A DNA stretch of 37,890 bases from Fibrobacterales bacterium (GCA_025997455.1 BNUP01000007.1:1-37890); one strand, 5' to 3'. Positions 6,838 through 15,120 are shown, numbered from the stretch's first letter. The notes: generated by a model not told the origin, from the letters alone. Program-made: numbers and translations.

Positions 6838-7311
6838 CTATTGATTCAATGCCGCAATAGAAACCTTTTTCACGCCCGCCAAAGTGCAAGCATCAATCAC
6901 CGAAACCAACTTTCCCGTAACCGCATCTTTGTCCGCAATCAGCACCGCCTCCCGTTCGGGATTTTTCGCCAAAATTCCCTTCAAAACATCGCTCAACCCC
7001 GCCAAATCAACCTGCCTCTCGTCAATATGAATAGTGCCGTCGCGTGTAATCGCAATCAAAATATTTTCCTTTTCAAGTTGCGATGCCGTCTGTGCCTGCG
7101 GTTTACTCACCTCAACGCCCGTCTCTCTCGTAAAAGTGCTCGTCACCACAAAAAAAATCAGCAGAATAAACACCATATCCATCAGCGGACCAATATCGAT
7201 AGTCGCCTCTTTTTTTTGACTCGGTTTTTCATTAAAAATGTCAAGCGGGGGCGTCCCCCCTGCACCCCTGCCTAAGGGGCTTCGCCCCTTAAAATCCCCG
7301 TCTTGCCGCAT
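6838..7311 (-). CDS. exbD: ExbD/TolR-family proton channel subunit
   Basis: A 157-residue protein. The core ATIDIGPLMDMVFILLIFFV holds the single membrane helix and the essential Asp of PLxD, followed by VTSTFTRETGVEV and a periplasmic domain with DGTIHIDERQVDLAG and VLIADKDAVTGKLVSVID. It would work with ExbB and TonB. The first 27 residues (MRQDGDFKGRSPLGRGAGGT...) are not ExbD-like. They are encoded by a GC-rich palindromic repeat that also overlaps the last 23 nt of trpC. No other in-frame ATG precedes the core, so the repeat seems to have supplied a new start. Confidence 0.85.
   Translation of the reverse strand: MRQDGDFKGRSPLGRGAGGTPPLDIFNEKPSQKKEATIDIGPLMDMVFILLIFFVVTSTFTRETGVEVSKPQAQTASQLEKENILIAITRDGTIHIDERQVDLAGLSDVLKGILAKNPEREAVLIADKDAVTGKLVSVIDACTLAGVKKVSIAALNQ
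7238..7300 (-). repeat. GC-rich palindromic repeat at the trpC/exbD junction
   Basis: Contains GGGGGCGTCCCCC and AAGGGGCTTCGCCCCTT, two tight palindromes, in a stretch far richer in GC than its surroundings. It encodes the odd ExbD N-terminus and begins just after the trpC stop. Confidence 0.65.
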
Positions 7312-8125
7312 TTCTCAATTTTTCCAAATGTTCTTTTTTATTCTTCGCTTTTATAAACGATTCTCCAATCAACACCCCATTCACCCCGCAAGATGCAACA
7401 AATGCAATATCCTCTTCCGTATGAATGCCGCTTTCGCTTACCTTCAAAATTCCGTTCGGTATCATAGAACAGAGTTCCTTTGTAACTGTCAAATCGGTTT
7501 TGAATGTTTTTAAATTTCTGTTGTTTATGCCTATAACTCTCGCTTTCGCTTTAAGTGCAATTTTTAACTCTTTTTTATTATGAACCTCAACCAATGCCGA
7601 TAATCCCAACTCATCTGCAAGTGCAATAAATTTTTTCAACTTCTTAAAATCCAAAATTGCAACAATCAAAAGCACTGCCGATGCACCCAAAAATTTTGCC
7701 TCATAAATTTGAAACTTATCTATAATAAAATCCTTTCGCAAAATCGGCACTCCGCCGCTTTTCACCTCTGCACTTTTCACTCCGCCGCGTTCAACATCAG
7801 CCTTTCCCGCCCCCGTATTAAACACAGAAAACTTTTTTGCAATTTGAGTTAAATATTCATTTTGTCCCTTAAAAAACTGCGGTTCCGTCAAAACCGAAAT
7901 CGCCGCCGCACCCGCATTAACATACTCCTCTGCAATTTCCAAATACGGAAAATCTTTTTTCCCTTTCCAAATCACCCCCTTAGACGGCGATGCTTTTTTA
8001 ACCTCGCAAATAAACGACAAATCCTTTTTTTTAAGTGCTGCCTCAAAAGGAAAGTTGGACAATTTCGCCTTTGCAACTCGGCTCACGGTGCTCTTCACAA
8101 TTTTTTCAAGAAAATTACCCTTCAT
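7289..8125 (-). CDS. trpC: Indole-3-glycerol-phosphate synthase
   Basis: A 278-residue TIM barrel closing CdRP to indole-glycerol phosphate in tryptophan synthesis. Visible blocks: FICEVKKASPSKGVI (catalytic Lys), PILRKDFIIDKFQIYEA, ALVEVHNKKEL, VIGINNRNLKTFKTDL and KVSESGIHTEEDI. It is longer than the usual 255-265. The excess is a segment around residues 103-125 (NTGAGKADVERGGVKSAEV) with internal GGVKS/VKSGGV repetition, in the variable loop before LRKDF. It overlaps trpD by 11 nt and exbD by 23 nt. Confidence 0.95.
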   Translation of the reverse strand: MKGNFLEKIVKSTVSRVAKAKLSNFPFEAALKKKDLSFICEVKKASPSKGVIWKGKKDFPYLEIAEEYVNAGAAAISVLTEPQFFKGQNEYLTQIAKKFSVFNTGAGKADVERGGVKSAEVKSGGVPILRKDFIIDKFQIYEAKFLGASAVLLIVAILDFKKLKKFIALADELGLSALVEVHNKKELKIALKAKARVIGINNRNLKTFKTDLTVTKELCSMIPNGILKVSESGIHTEEDIAFVASCGVNGVLIGESFIKAKNKKEHLEKLRNAARRGF

Positions 8126-9125
8126 TGCTCAACCTTATAAAATTTCTCAATTGTGAAAGTGCGGTTCCGTCATCAATCGTCTTTTTTGCCACCTCAATTG
8201 CATCCGCAATGCTCACGGAAGGTCGTGCAATATGAATTGCCGCCGCCGAATTTAACAGCACCGTATCGAACTTGGGACTGCGAACTCCCGATAAAATTTC
8301 CATAGTAATTTTAGCATTATCCTCTGGCGTTCCGCCAAGCAAATCATCTTTACTGCACCGCTTAAACCCGAACTCTTCAGGCGTAATTTCAAACTTCTTC
8401 AACCACCCGTCACGAAACTCGCAAACGCTCGTGGGTGCACTCATAGAAATCTCGTCAAGCCCGTCAAGCCCAAAAACCACCATACCGCTCTTAACGCCCA
8501 AATTCAACAACACCTGTGCCATAGGTTCAAGCAAATCCTTATCATACACGCCGAGCAACTGCATGCTCGCTCCCGCAGGATTCACCAACGGACCAAGAAT
8601 ATTAAAAATAGTGCGAATACCGAGTTCTTTTCTCACGGGGGCAACATATTTCATAGACAAATGATAATTCTGTGCAAATAAAAAGCACAAGTTAATTTCC
8701 TGCAAAATTTTAACGCTGTGTTCAGGTGAAATATCCAACTTCACTCCAAGCGACCCCAACACATCTGCCGCTCCCGACTTACTGCTCGCTGCTCTGTTTC
8801 CGTGTTTCGCAACGGGAATTCCGCAGGCAGAAACCACAATCGCCGAAGTCGTAGAAATATTAAACGAATTTGCCCTATCTCCGCCCGTCCCCACAATCTC
8901 CAAACATTCCGCATCGCTAAGCACTCGCACACAATGCTTACGCATCCCAATTGCAGAGGCTGTAATCTCATCAATCGTCTCACCCTTCACCGACATCGCA
9001 GTTAAAAACGCCGCAATTTGAATATCGCTTGCGTGCCCGCCCATAATCTCATCCATCACCGCTTCTGCCATTTCCCGCGAAAGATTTTCCTTTGCCGCCG
9101 CCTTAACAATAGCCTCTTTTATCAT
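8115..9125 (-). CDS. trpD: Anthranilate phosphoribosyltransferase
   Basis: A 336-residue enzyme joining anthranilate and PRPP. It shows the phosphate loop EIVGTGGDRANSFNISTTSA, KHGNRAASSKSGAADVLGSL and VFGLDGLDEIS. It is the first gene of trpD-trpC-exbD-fic-tonB. TACATT lies 8 nt before ATG 9125 with no Shine-Dalgarno, so the transcript may be leaderless or nearly so. It is divergent from ddl across 77 bp. trpE, trpF, trpA and trpB are not in the window. Confidence 0.95.
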   Translation of the reverse strand: MIKEAIVKAAAKENLSREMAEAVMDEIMGGHASDIQIAAFLTAMSVKGETIDEITASAIGMRKHCVRVLSDAECLEIVGTGGDRANSFNISTTSAIVVSACGIPVAKHGNRAASSKSGAADVLGSLGVKLDISPEHSVKILQEINLCFLFAQNYHLSMKYVAPVRKELGIRTIFNILGPLVNPAGASMQLLGVYDKDLLEPMAQVLLNLGVKSGMVVFGLDGLDEISMSAPTSVCEFRDGWLKKFEITPEEFGFKRCSKDDLLGGTPEDNAKITMEILSGVRSPKFDTVLLNSAAAIHIARPSVSIADAIEVAKKTIDDGTALSQLRNFIRLSNEG

Positions 9126-9133
9126 AGAAAGAT

Positions 9134-9139
9134 AATGTA
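9134..9139 (-). promoter_or_regulatory. -10 box TACATT of trpD
   Basis: TTTC-TACATT lies 8 nt upstream of ATG 9125. The divergent ddl box is 50 bp away, with a G-rich repeat piece between them. Confidence 0.45.
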
Positions 9140-9189
9140 GAAATTTCCTCTGCGTTGCAGGCGGGGGAGATGGGAGAGTGAAAACTTTC

Positions 9190-9195
9190 TACCTT
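9190..9195 (+). promoter_or_regulatory. -10 box TACCTT of ddl, leaderless layout
   Basis: TTTC-TACCTT-CCC with exactly 7 nt before ATG 9203. No Shine-Dalgarno and no recognisable -35. Confidence 0.55.
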
Positions 9196-9202
9196 CCCTC
9201 CA

Positions 9203-10249
9203 ATGCCAAATCGTAAAATAATCGCAGTTTTTATGGGCGGACCATCATCCGAACACTTGGTCTCTCTCGTCAGCGGAACGGGAATGGTGCGTGCGCTCGA
9301 CCCGCACAAATACGCAATTCATCCAATCTTAATCGCACAAAACGGCAATTGGATATGGAGCAAAAAACCTCTCTCCCCATATCAAATTCAAAATTTCAGC
9401 ACCAACTTTTTTGCAAGCGGAGCAACTAATTCAGGCGAAATGCAAACAAAAAATCGCCCATCCTTAGAAGAATTAAAACCCATAGACATAGCCCTGTTAG
9501 CCCTGCACGGACGATTCGGCGAAGACGGACACATACAGGCAATGTTAGAATACGCGGGCATCCCATACACGGGTAGCGGACTACTCGCAAGTGCCCTTGC
9601 AATGGACAAAATCAAAAGCAAAGAAATTTTCAAAGCAAACGGCATTCCAACTCCGCAATTCCGCGTTTGGTGCAAATCAGAGCACAAACCCGAACACATA
9701 CAAGAGGCATTTTCCGCACTCGGCTCACCACTCGTCATAAAAGACCCAATGGGCGGCTCGTCCTTAGATATGGGTTTTGCAAAAACTCCCGAACAAGCGG
9801 CAGAACTCTGCGAAAAACTATTCACCAAATCACAAGTATTACTCGTAGAGCAATTTATCGCAGGACAAGAGGCGAGTTGCGGTTACATAGAAGGTTGTGT
9901 GCCGCTCCCACCCACCGAAATTAAAATGACAACAAGAGAATTTTTCGACTTTGATGCAAAATACAACGGAGAAGTTCAAGAAATCACCCCCGCAGAATTT
10001 CCGCCCGCCCTCACAACCGCAATCCAAAACCTCGCCCGCTCCGCTCACCTCGCACTCGGCTGCTCGGCATACAGCCGCACCGATGTCCGCATCGCTCCAA
10101 ACGGCGATCTGTTCGTCTTAGAAACCAACACTCTTCCGGGAATGACCCCAACCTCCTTTCTCCCGCAACAAGCCCTCCACATCGGCTTAGAATACCCCGC
10201 CCTCATCGAAAAAATAATATCGTTAACCCCTAACTCCGCCCTATTTTAG
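9203..10249 (+). CDS. ddl: D-alanine--D-alanine ligase
   Basis: A 348-residue ATP-grasp enzyme making D-Ala-D-Ala for peptidoglycan. It starts KIIAVFMGGPSSEHLVSLVSG, then ALHGRFGEDGHIQAMLEYAG and IPYTGSGLLASALAMDKIKS (the family's IPYTGS block). ATP-grasp parts include VIKDPMGGSSLDMGFAKT and LVEQFIAGQEASCG. The metal/substrate end reads RTDVRIAPNGDLFVLETNTL followed by PGMTPTSF. The length is within the family's range. It is divergent from trpD and followed by about 290 bp of repeats. Confidence 0.96.
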   Translation: MPNRKIIAVFMGGPSSEHLVSLVSGTGMVRALDPHKYAIHPILIAQNGNWIWSKKPLSPYQIQNFSTNFFASGATNSGEMQTKNRPSLEELKPIDIALLALHGRFGEDGHIQAMLEYAGIPYTGSGLLASALAMDKIKSKEIFKANGIPTPQFRVWCKSEHKPEHIQEAFSALGSPLVIKDPMGGSSLDMGFAKTPEQAAELCEKLFTKSQVLLVEQFIAGQEASCGYIEGCVPLPPTEIKMTTREFFDFDAKYNGEVQEITPAEFPPALTTAIQNLARSAHLALGCSAYSRTDVRIAPNGDLFVLETNTLPGMTPTSFLPQQALHIGLEYPALIEKIISLTPNSALF

Positions 10250-10525
10250 GTAGTCTATATTGATTTTGGCGAATAGTTTTTTTGTTTTGTCGGTAACCTC
10301 CGCCAAGTGCCATGTGCCTCTGATTTTCATTTTGTAGATGGACTTGTAAATAGGGGTATGGGGATTGTAGGGGCGGCATTTATGCCGCCCTTCCGCATGG
10401 GCGACCCAGCGTGCTCGCCCGCCCTTTATTTGCACAGCCGAGTTTGCGTGAGGGATAATAGCGGCAACCAAAGGTTATATCGGATAGCCCGACCCGCCAA
10501 GAGCGGGGCACGCCCAAATTTTTTC
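10250..10525. repeat. Repeat-rich gap after ddl
   Basis: No convincing gene. At 10371-10390 GGGCGGCAT and ATGCCGCCC form a 9-bp hairpin with a 2-nt loop. The rest includes GC-rich fragments (GACCCGCCAAGAGCGGGGCA) of the kind seen elsewhere as repeats. A minus-strand frame ending at 10241 runs through the repeat, so I do not call it. Confidence 0.5.
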
Positions 10526-10531
10526 TACATT
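10526..10531 (+). promoter_or_regulatory. -10 box TACATT before small gene
   Basis: TTTTTTC-TACATT-CCCGCT lies 6 nt before GTG 10538, the same arrangement as at ddl and prs. Confidence 0.4.
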
Positions 10532-10537
10532 CCCGCT

Positions 10538-10750
10538 GTGGAGAACTCGGAATGCAACATAAAATTCAATAAATCCGCGTTTAAGCACGGACTTAGCGAA
10601 AGTGATATTCTTTGGGCTTTTCAAACATTTATTTTTGAGGATACTTTGAAAAACGAGGAAAATAAATATTTATTAATAGGCTTTGACACAAGGGCTAATC
10701 CTATTGAAGTTATGTATAATAAAATAGATAGCGATAGTATTCAACCATAG
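10538..10750 (+). CDS. Small toxin-like protein
   Basis: A 70-residue protein from GTG 10538, chosen because a leaderless-type box ends 6 nt upstream and the longer frame runs through repeat sequence. It reads FNKSAFKHGLSESDILWAFQ, then ENKYLLIGFDTRANPIEVMY. The KHGxSxxDIxxAF ... LLIGFDxxxNxIEVMY pattern resembles a widespread family of small BrnT/RelE-like proteins often annotated as toxins. No antitoxin gene follows; the next gene encodes an ABC permease. Function is uncertain. Confidence 0.55.
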   Translation: MENSECNIKFNKSAFKHGLSESDILWAFQTFIFEDTLKNEENKYLLIGFDTRANPIEVMYNKIDSDSIQP

Positions 10751-10756
10751 TTTAGG

Positions 10757-10762
10757 TATTTT
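10757..10762 (+). promoter_or_regulatory. -10 box TATTTT of ABC permease, leaderless layout
   Basis: TATTTT with exactly 7 nt before ATG 10770 and no Shine-Dalgarno. Confidence 0.4.
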
Positions 10763-10769
10763 ACAATTT

Positions 10770-11699
10770 ATGGCAGAAGTTATTTTAATAGAAGGTTTAA
10801 TTTACGGTATAACTGCACTTGGCGTGTTTATTTCGTTTAGAATTTTGGACTTTCCCGATTTAACGGTAGATGGTTCTTTTCCGCTCGGTGCGGCGATAAT
10901 GGCGTTTTGCCTTTTGCACGGGGTAAATCCGGCGTTGAGTTTTTTTCTCTCGTTTTTAGGAGGGTGCGGAGCGGGGCTTGTGACGGCTCTCATTCATTCA
11001 AAACTAAAAGTGCCGAGTTTGCTCGCGGGTATTCTCACAATGACAATGTTATATTCCGTAAATTTGCGAATTTTAGAGAATAAAGCAAATGTATCTTTCT
11101 TAAAAATCGACACAATTTTTAACCAAGTTCGAACCTTTGCGGAATCGCTTGGCGGAGGTTTTGTTTCTGGCGATGTTGCCATAGTTATTTTTATGTTGTT
11201 CTTTGCGTTTATATTAAAAATTTTATTGGACTTATTCTTTTACACCGACTACGGAATAGCGATGTATGCACTCGGCTCAAATCCCCAACTCATAACTTCT
11301 TACGGAATGAATCAGGAACGAATTAAAGGCGTTGGAATTGCACTTTCTAACGGATTGGTTGCACTTTCGGGCGGGCTTGCATCGCTCTATAACGGCTACT
11401 CGGATATCGGATACGGAACGGGTATAATTGTTGCGGGTCTTGCCACGGTTATGCTCGGTGAATTTTTACTCCGCTCAAACAAAATTTTTTGGCTTACCAC
11501 GCGCGTTCTTCTCGGCTCAATTCTATATCGCGGTTTAATGTTTTTGGCACGAATGTATGGATACAAAATAGGTATGGAACCAAACGACCTTAAACTTATG
11601 ACCGGACTTTTGATTATTGTGTGCCTGTTTGTATCTAAAAATGATATTAAACATATAGTTAAAAAAGGGTTGTTAAATCGAAAAGAAGGAATAACTTAG
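10770..11699 (+). CDS. ABC transporter permease (TrpY/COG4120 type)
   Basis: A 309-residue inner-membrane protein with about eight hydrophobic segments. LIYGITALGVFISFRILDFP and DLTVDGSFPLGAAIMAF are hallmark N-terminal blocks of the permease in uncharacterised amino-acid importers of the TrpXYZ type. LGSNPQLITSYGMNQERIKG is the cytoplasmic coupling loop. The ATPase gene follows after 1 nt. The substrate-binding protein normally encoded first is absent; the upstream gene is an unrelated small protein. The substrate (tryptophan in characterised relatives) cannot be read here. Confidence 0.85.
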   Translation: MAEVILIEGLIYGITALGVFISFRILDFPDLTVDGSFPLGAAIMAFCLLHGVNPALSFFLSFLGGCGAGLVTALIHSKLKVPSLLAGILTMTMLYSVNLRILENKANVSFLKIDTIFNQVRTFAESLGGGFVSGDVAIVIFMLFFAFILKILLDLFFYTDYGIAMYALGSNPQLITSYGMNQERIKGVGIALSNGLVALSGGLASLYNGYSDIGYGTGIIVAGLATVMLGEFLLRSNKIFWLTTRVLLGSILYRGLMFLARMYGYKIGMEPNDLKLMTGLLIIVCLFVSKNDIKHIVKKGLLNRKEGIT

Positions 11700-11700
11700 T

Positions 11701-12510
11701 ATGCTCGAACTCCAAAATATAAATAAAATATTCGGGCAATTCACACCCAACGAAAATCACGCTCTCAAAAACATAAATCTCAAAATAAATCAAGGCGATT
11801 TTATAACAATAATAGGCTCAAACGGTGCAGGAAAATCAACGCTCTACAACATTATAGCAGGAACTTACGCACCCACAAACGGAGAAATTTTTTTATTGGG
11901 CGATCCGCCGCACGCGCTCAGAAAAATTACAAAACAACCCGAATATAAAAGAGCAAAATTTATAGGGCGAATTTTTCAGAATCCTCTTCTTGGAACAGCA
12001 GGCAAACTCAGTTTAGAAGACAATATGCTCCTTGCGAGTTACAAGGGAATCCGTTCGCTAAAAATTAACTTAAATGATAAAAAACGAGAGGAGTTTAGAG
12101 AAAGAATTTCTGTTCTCGGTATGAATTTGGAACACCGACTAAAAGATAATGTGGAGTTATTTTCGGGCGGGCAACGGCAGGCTCTCACGCTTTTAATGGC
12201 TGTAATGTCTAACCCGCAAATTCTCTTACTCGATGAGCACACTGCCGCTCTCGACCCTTCTAACGCGGCAAAAGTTATGGAACTTACGGAAAAATTTGCA
12301 CGCGAATATAACTTAACGGTTTTAATGATAACTCATAATATTCACCAAGCAATTGCAAGCGGAAATCGCCTTCTTATGATGGACGGCGGAGAAATTATCA
12401 TAGATATTCCCAAAGAAAAAAAAGAAAAATTAAGCGTTGGAGATCTGCTGAATTGGTTTAAGGAAATTAAACACAAAGATTTAGATAACGATAGAATTTT
12501 GCTGGGATAG
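11701..12510 (+). CDS. ABC transporter ATPase (TrpZ/COG1101 type)
   Basis: A 269-residue nucleotide-binding subunit: Walker A GSNGAGKSTLYNIIAG, signature ELFSGGQRQALTLLMAV, Walker B ILLLDEHTAALDPSN and switch His in MITHNIHQAI. The insertion GRIFQNPLLGTAGKLSLEDN and the DEHTAALDP form are typical of COG1101 ATPases that pair with COG4120 permeases. It is one nt after the permease and 4 nt before murJ. Confidence 0.92.
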   Translation: MLELQNINKIFGQFTPNENHALKNINLKINQGDFITIIGSNGAGKSTLYNIIAGTYAPTNGEIFLLGDPPHALRKITKQPEYKRAKFIGRIFQNPLLGTAGKLSLEDNMLLASYKGIRSLKINLNDKKREEFRERISVLGMNLEHRLKDNVELFSGGQRQALTLLMAVMSNPQILLLDEHTAALDPSNAAKVMELTEKFAREYNLTVLMITHNIHQAIASGNRLLMMDGGEIIIDIPKEKKEKLSVGDLLNWFKEIKHKDLDNDRILLG

Positions 12511-12514
12511 ACAA

Positions 12515-14065
12515 GTGAATAAAGCCTCGATTATTATAGCAGTGAGTATGCTCGGCAGTCGTATTCTCGGTGTTTTGCGGGAGATGCTGCTTGCAAAAAT
12601 TGCAGGGGTGAATGAACAGAAAAATGCGCTCGACCTTGCATTTATGATACCCGATATTTTGAATCATTTAATAGGAACGGGTTTTTTGTCTATAGTATTT
12701 ATATCTCTATTTACAACATATTTATTAAAACAAAATGAAACTGATGGTTGGCGTGCATTCAGCAATATTTTTAATGTTTTGGGAACGGTATTTTTTATAC
12801 TCGCAATTCCCGCTTTTATATTTATGCGTGAATTAATTTTACTTTTAACTTTTTCATCAACACCGCCAAGCGAAAATATTTTACAAATGGCAACCGATTA
12901 CGGCAGAATAATTTTACCCGCACAACTTTTCTTTTTTGCAGGAAGTTTTTTAATAGCCGCACAACAATCTCGAAAACAGTTTTTTATTCCATCGCTCACG
13001 GGAATAATTTACAATATGAGCATAGTAGGTTTTGGCTTTTTATTTTGGAAATTCGGCAACGGAGTTTTGGGTTTTGCGTGGGGTGTTCCCATTGGGGCAT
13101 TTGCGGGATTTTTTGTTTTGCAAATATACGGAGCATATAAAGGCGGAGTTAAATATTTCTTTGAATTTAGACCTACAAAACCGGAACTTATAAAAACAGT
13201 AAAACTTCTAACTCCTATGATTTTGGGAGCAGGTTCAATGTTTTCTTTGGAATTTGTTATTCGCAGTTTTGGTTCTGAGTTCGGCAAAACCGGAATTTCT
13301 ACACTTAATTACGCATATAGATTGATGTATACTCTTGTGGCGGTATTCGGTTTTAGCGTTGGTGCGGCAAAATATCCTGATATGGTGCGCAGTTTTAAGG
13401 AAAATAAACTCGATGAATTGAATAAAAAATTATATGAAGATTTATCTAAAATTTTTGCAATTTTAGTTCCTGCAATTTGTGCTGTATGTGCAGTGAGTTT
13501 GCCTGCCGTAAGAATATTATTTGAACACGGAGCATTTAGTTCGCAAAATTCCCAAATTGTAAATGCATTACTTTTGTGTTATTTACCTGCGAGTATAGGT
13601 TTGTGCGCTCAAAGTTATATTGTGCGAGCCTTTTACGCCTGCGAAAAAATGTGGCTGCCTACTTTAATAAATACTATAACTTTTGCGGTTAGTTTATTTT
13701 TATATAAACCTTTTGCAGTTTCGTTTGGAATTTATTCCGTGCCAATTGTAAGTTTTACCTGTTCAATTGTTCAGGTTGCCGTGTTGCTCGCATTTTGGGG
13801 AAATACCAAAAAACTCCTCTCCCGCGATTTCTTTCTCGCTCTACTCGCTTTAATTATTTTGGCACCGCTTGGGCTGTTTTTTGCAAACAAATGCAATGAG
13901 TGGCTATTAAACGCAAATTTAGCCTATTTGCTATTGTATTCGGGTGTTGTATCTTTAATTTTCTTTGTTGCAGGTGTGCAAATACAAAATATTTTCAATT
14001 CACATTCTTCTATATCTATTATTTATTTATTAAAAAAGAGAATGAGAAAGAGGTCTGTTAATTGA
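12515..14065 (+). CDS. murJ: Lipid II flippase MurJ
   Basis: A 516-residue integral membrane protein of the MOP superfamily that flips lipid II across the inner membrane. The N-terminus SMLGSRILGVLREMLLAKIA matches the MurJ TM1 block. About 13-14 hydrophobic segments follow, with LPAVRILFEHGAFSSQNSQI and CLYLP-like blocks (CYLPASIGLCAQSYIVRAFY) as in the family. The start is GTG 12515, 4 nt after the ATPase stop, so it is probably co-transcribed. With ddl it is the second peptidoglycan gene in this stretch. Confidence 0.92.
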   Translation: MNKASIIIAVSMLGSRILGVLREMLLAKIAGVNEQKNALDLAFMIPDILNHLIGTGFLSIVFISLFTTYLLKQNETDGWRAFSNIFNVLGTVFFILAIPAFIFMRELILLLTFSSTPPSENILQMATDYGRIILPAQLFFFAGSFLIAAQQSRKQFFIPSLTGIIYNMSIVGFGFLFWKFGNGVLGFAWGVPIGAFAGFFVLQIYGAYKGGVKYFFEFRPTKPELIKTVKLLTPMILGAGSMFSLEFVIRSFGSEFGKTGISTLNYAYRLMYTLVAVFGFSVGAAKYPDMVRSFKENKLDELNKKLYEDLSKIFAILVPAICAVCAVSLPAVRILFEHGAFSSQNSQIVNALLLCYLPASIGLCAQSYIVRAFYACEKMWLPTLINTITFAVSLFLYKPFAVSFGIYSVPIVSFTCSIVQVAVLLAFWGNTKKLLSRDFFLALLALIILAPLGLFFANKCNEWLLNANLAYLLLYSGVVSLIFFVAGVQIQNIFNSHSSISIIYLLKKRMRKRSVN

Positions 14066-14326
14066 GCGATAAATCGTTGAAAGATTGCATAAGTATTTGA
14101 AAAATTTAGAAATATAAAAGAATTTTTATTAACTGAAAATTATGGTTTTGAAATTTCAATTAACAATTTTTTACTCTGTGCTTTGTGAATTTTGAAGTTT
14201 TTGGACATTTTTCATACTGTATTAACAATTTATTAACATTATTAAGGCTTTTAGACTTGAAAATTTGGTAAAACTTTTCTAAATTATTGTAATATAAAGA
14301 ATTGAGTATTTTTGAGTGATTTTTGA

Positions 14327-14436
14327 GCAACATTGGCAACCGTTTTTTATGCAAATTTAGGTGGTTGCCGTTGCCTCTAAAAACTCGATTTTGAAAAGTT
14401 GTTGGAAAAAGTTGTTTTGATTGAGGAGAGTTTTTG
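14327..14436 (+). repeat. Family A repeat, hairpins 2 and 3
   Basis: GGCAACC and GGTTGCC pair around the conserved loop TTTTTTATGCAAATTT. CTAAAAACTC then pairs with GAGAGTTTTTG. Hairpin 1 is missing. Together with the tandem repeat that follows it fills much of the gene-free stretch 14066-14507; the A/T-rich 14066-14326 holds nothing I recognise. Confidence 0.65.
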
Positions 14437-14491
14437 TAAATTCCTGATTGAAGGGAGTTTTTGTAAATTCTTGATTGAAGGGAGTTTTTTT
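14419..14491 (+). repeat. 27-bp tandem repeat, about 2.7 copies
   Basis: GATTGAAGGGAGTTTTTGTA plus AATTCNT repeats with a 27-bp period just upstream of the tRNA. The first copy is GATTGAGGAGAGTTTTTGTA, so the array grew out of the right arm of the preceding hairpin 3. Confidence 0.75.
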
Positions 14492-14507
14492 AGATGACTC
14501 TTTTTAT

Positions 14508-14581
14508 GGCGGTTTAGCTCAGTTGGTTAGAGCGACGGAATCATAATCCGCAGGTCCGGGGTTCAAATCCCTGAACCGCCA
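14508..14581 (+). tRNA. tRNA-Met (anticodon CAT)
   Basis: 74 nt cloverleaf. The acceptor GGCGGTT pairs with AACCGCC, discriminator A. D arm GCTC/GAGC. Anticodon stem CGGA/TCCG with a 27-43 mismatch, loop ATCATAA, anticodon CAT at 14542-14544. T arm CGGGG-TTCAAAT-CCCTG. CCA is not encoded. The layout fits elongator tRNA-Met. CAT can also mark tRNA-Ile2 (lysidine-modified) or initiator tRNA, but the paired acceptor end argues against initiator. Confidence 0.93.
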
Positions 14582-14682
14582 TTGGTTTAGTGATTTGGGT
14601 CTTATTGATACCATTAAAAAATGTTTCATTATGAAATGTTTTAAAATATGCACCGTTTGCTTACAATCAAATGACGGCGGCT

Positions 14683-14705
14683 CGTCATTCCCGTGCAGGC
14701 GGGAC
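14683..14705 (+). repeat. Hairpin repeat (family D)
   Basis: CGTCATTCCCGTGCAGGCGGGA. The reverse complement of nearly the same sequence is at 34931-34955. The rest of 14582-14748 holds no gene. Confidence 0.6.
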
Positions 14706-14748
14706 AGTTCATATTGCGGATGACTGCAAATTCAAAAAAGAAACGCTC

Positions 14749-15069
14749 TTAAATCTGTTTTTCCTTTCTCGCCACAAAACACAACAGCAAAAACACGCCG
14801 ATAATAAACAAAAATAAATATCCGCTCGGCAAAGTTCGCAAAAAACTATTCAAAAATTTAACCGCAACCGCACTCAAAAAACCTACACCAAAAGCATAAA
14901 CCAAAATATAAACAAAAAATCGAGCAAAAAAATGCATCTTTTTTGAGGCAACGCGAATTACGGAATTTATAAAACCGCCAAAAATCGCAAGCGTGGTGGC
15001 AACAATCGCCACCGCAACAGAAAAGCAATACGGTCGCACAAATGCAGCCATTTTATCCAAAAAATCCAT
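14749..15069 (-). CDS. DUF3392 membrane protein
   Basis: A 106-residue protein with three membrane segments (about residues 15-36, 49-70 and 82-100) and a C-terminal FVARKEKQI. The pattern FVRPYCFSVAVAIVATTLAI, then FINSVIRVASKKMHFFARFF, VYILVYAFGVGFL and a charged tail matches DUF3392. Function is unknown in the family. A TAAATT box lies 6 nt before ATG 15069. Confidence 0.7.
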   Translation of the reverse strand: MDFLDKMAAFVRPYCFSVAVAIVATTLAIFGGFINSVIRVASKKMHFFARFFVYILVYAFGVGFLSAVAVKFLNSFLRTLPSGYLFLFIIGVFLLLCFVARKEKQI

Positions 15070-15075
15070 AATAGT

Positions 15076-15081
15076 AATTTA
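15076..15081 (-). promoter_or_regulatory. -10 box TAAATT of DUF3392 gene
   Basis: TTTC-TAAATT lies 6 nt before ATG 15069 with no Shine-Dalgarno. Confidence 0.35.
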
Positions 15082-15088
15082 GAAACCT

Positions 15089-15120
15089 TTTAACTTTACC
15101 TCATAAAATAAGGAGTTCTT
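15089..15120 (-). repeat. Family A repeat, half of hairpin 3
   Basis: TAAGAACTCCTTATTTTATG on the minus strand matches the left arm and loop of hairpin 3. The right arm is missing. Confidence 0.5.

Noticed and set aside
10241..10471. 76-residue minus-strand frame after ddl
   Set aside because: Most of it is encoded by a GC-rich palindromic repeat and it lacks a Shine-Dalgarno or -10 box.
14508..14581. Initiator tRNA-fMet
   Set aside because: The first acceptor pair is a normal G-C; initiator tRNAs usually have a mismatched first pair, so elongator Met is preferred.
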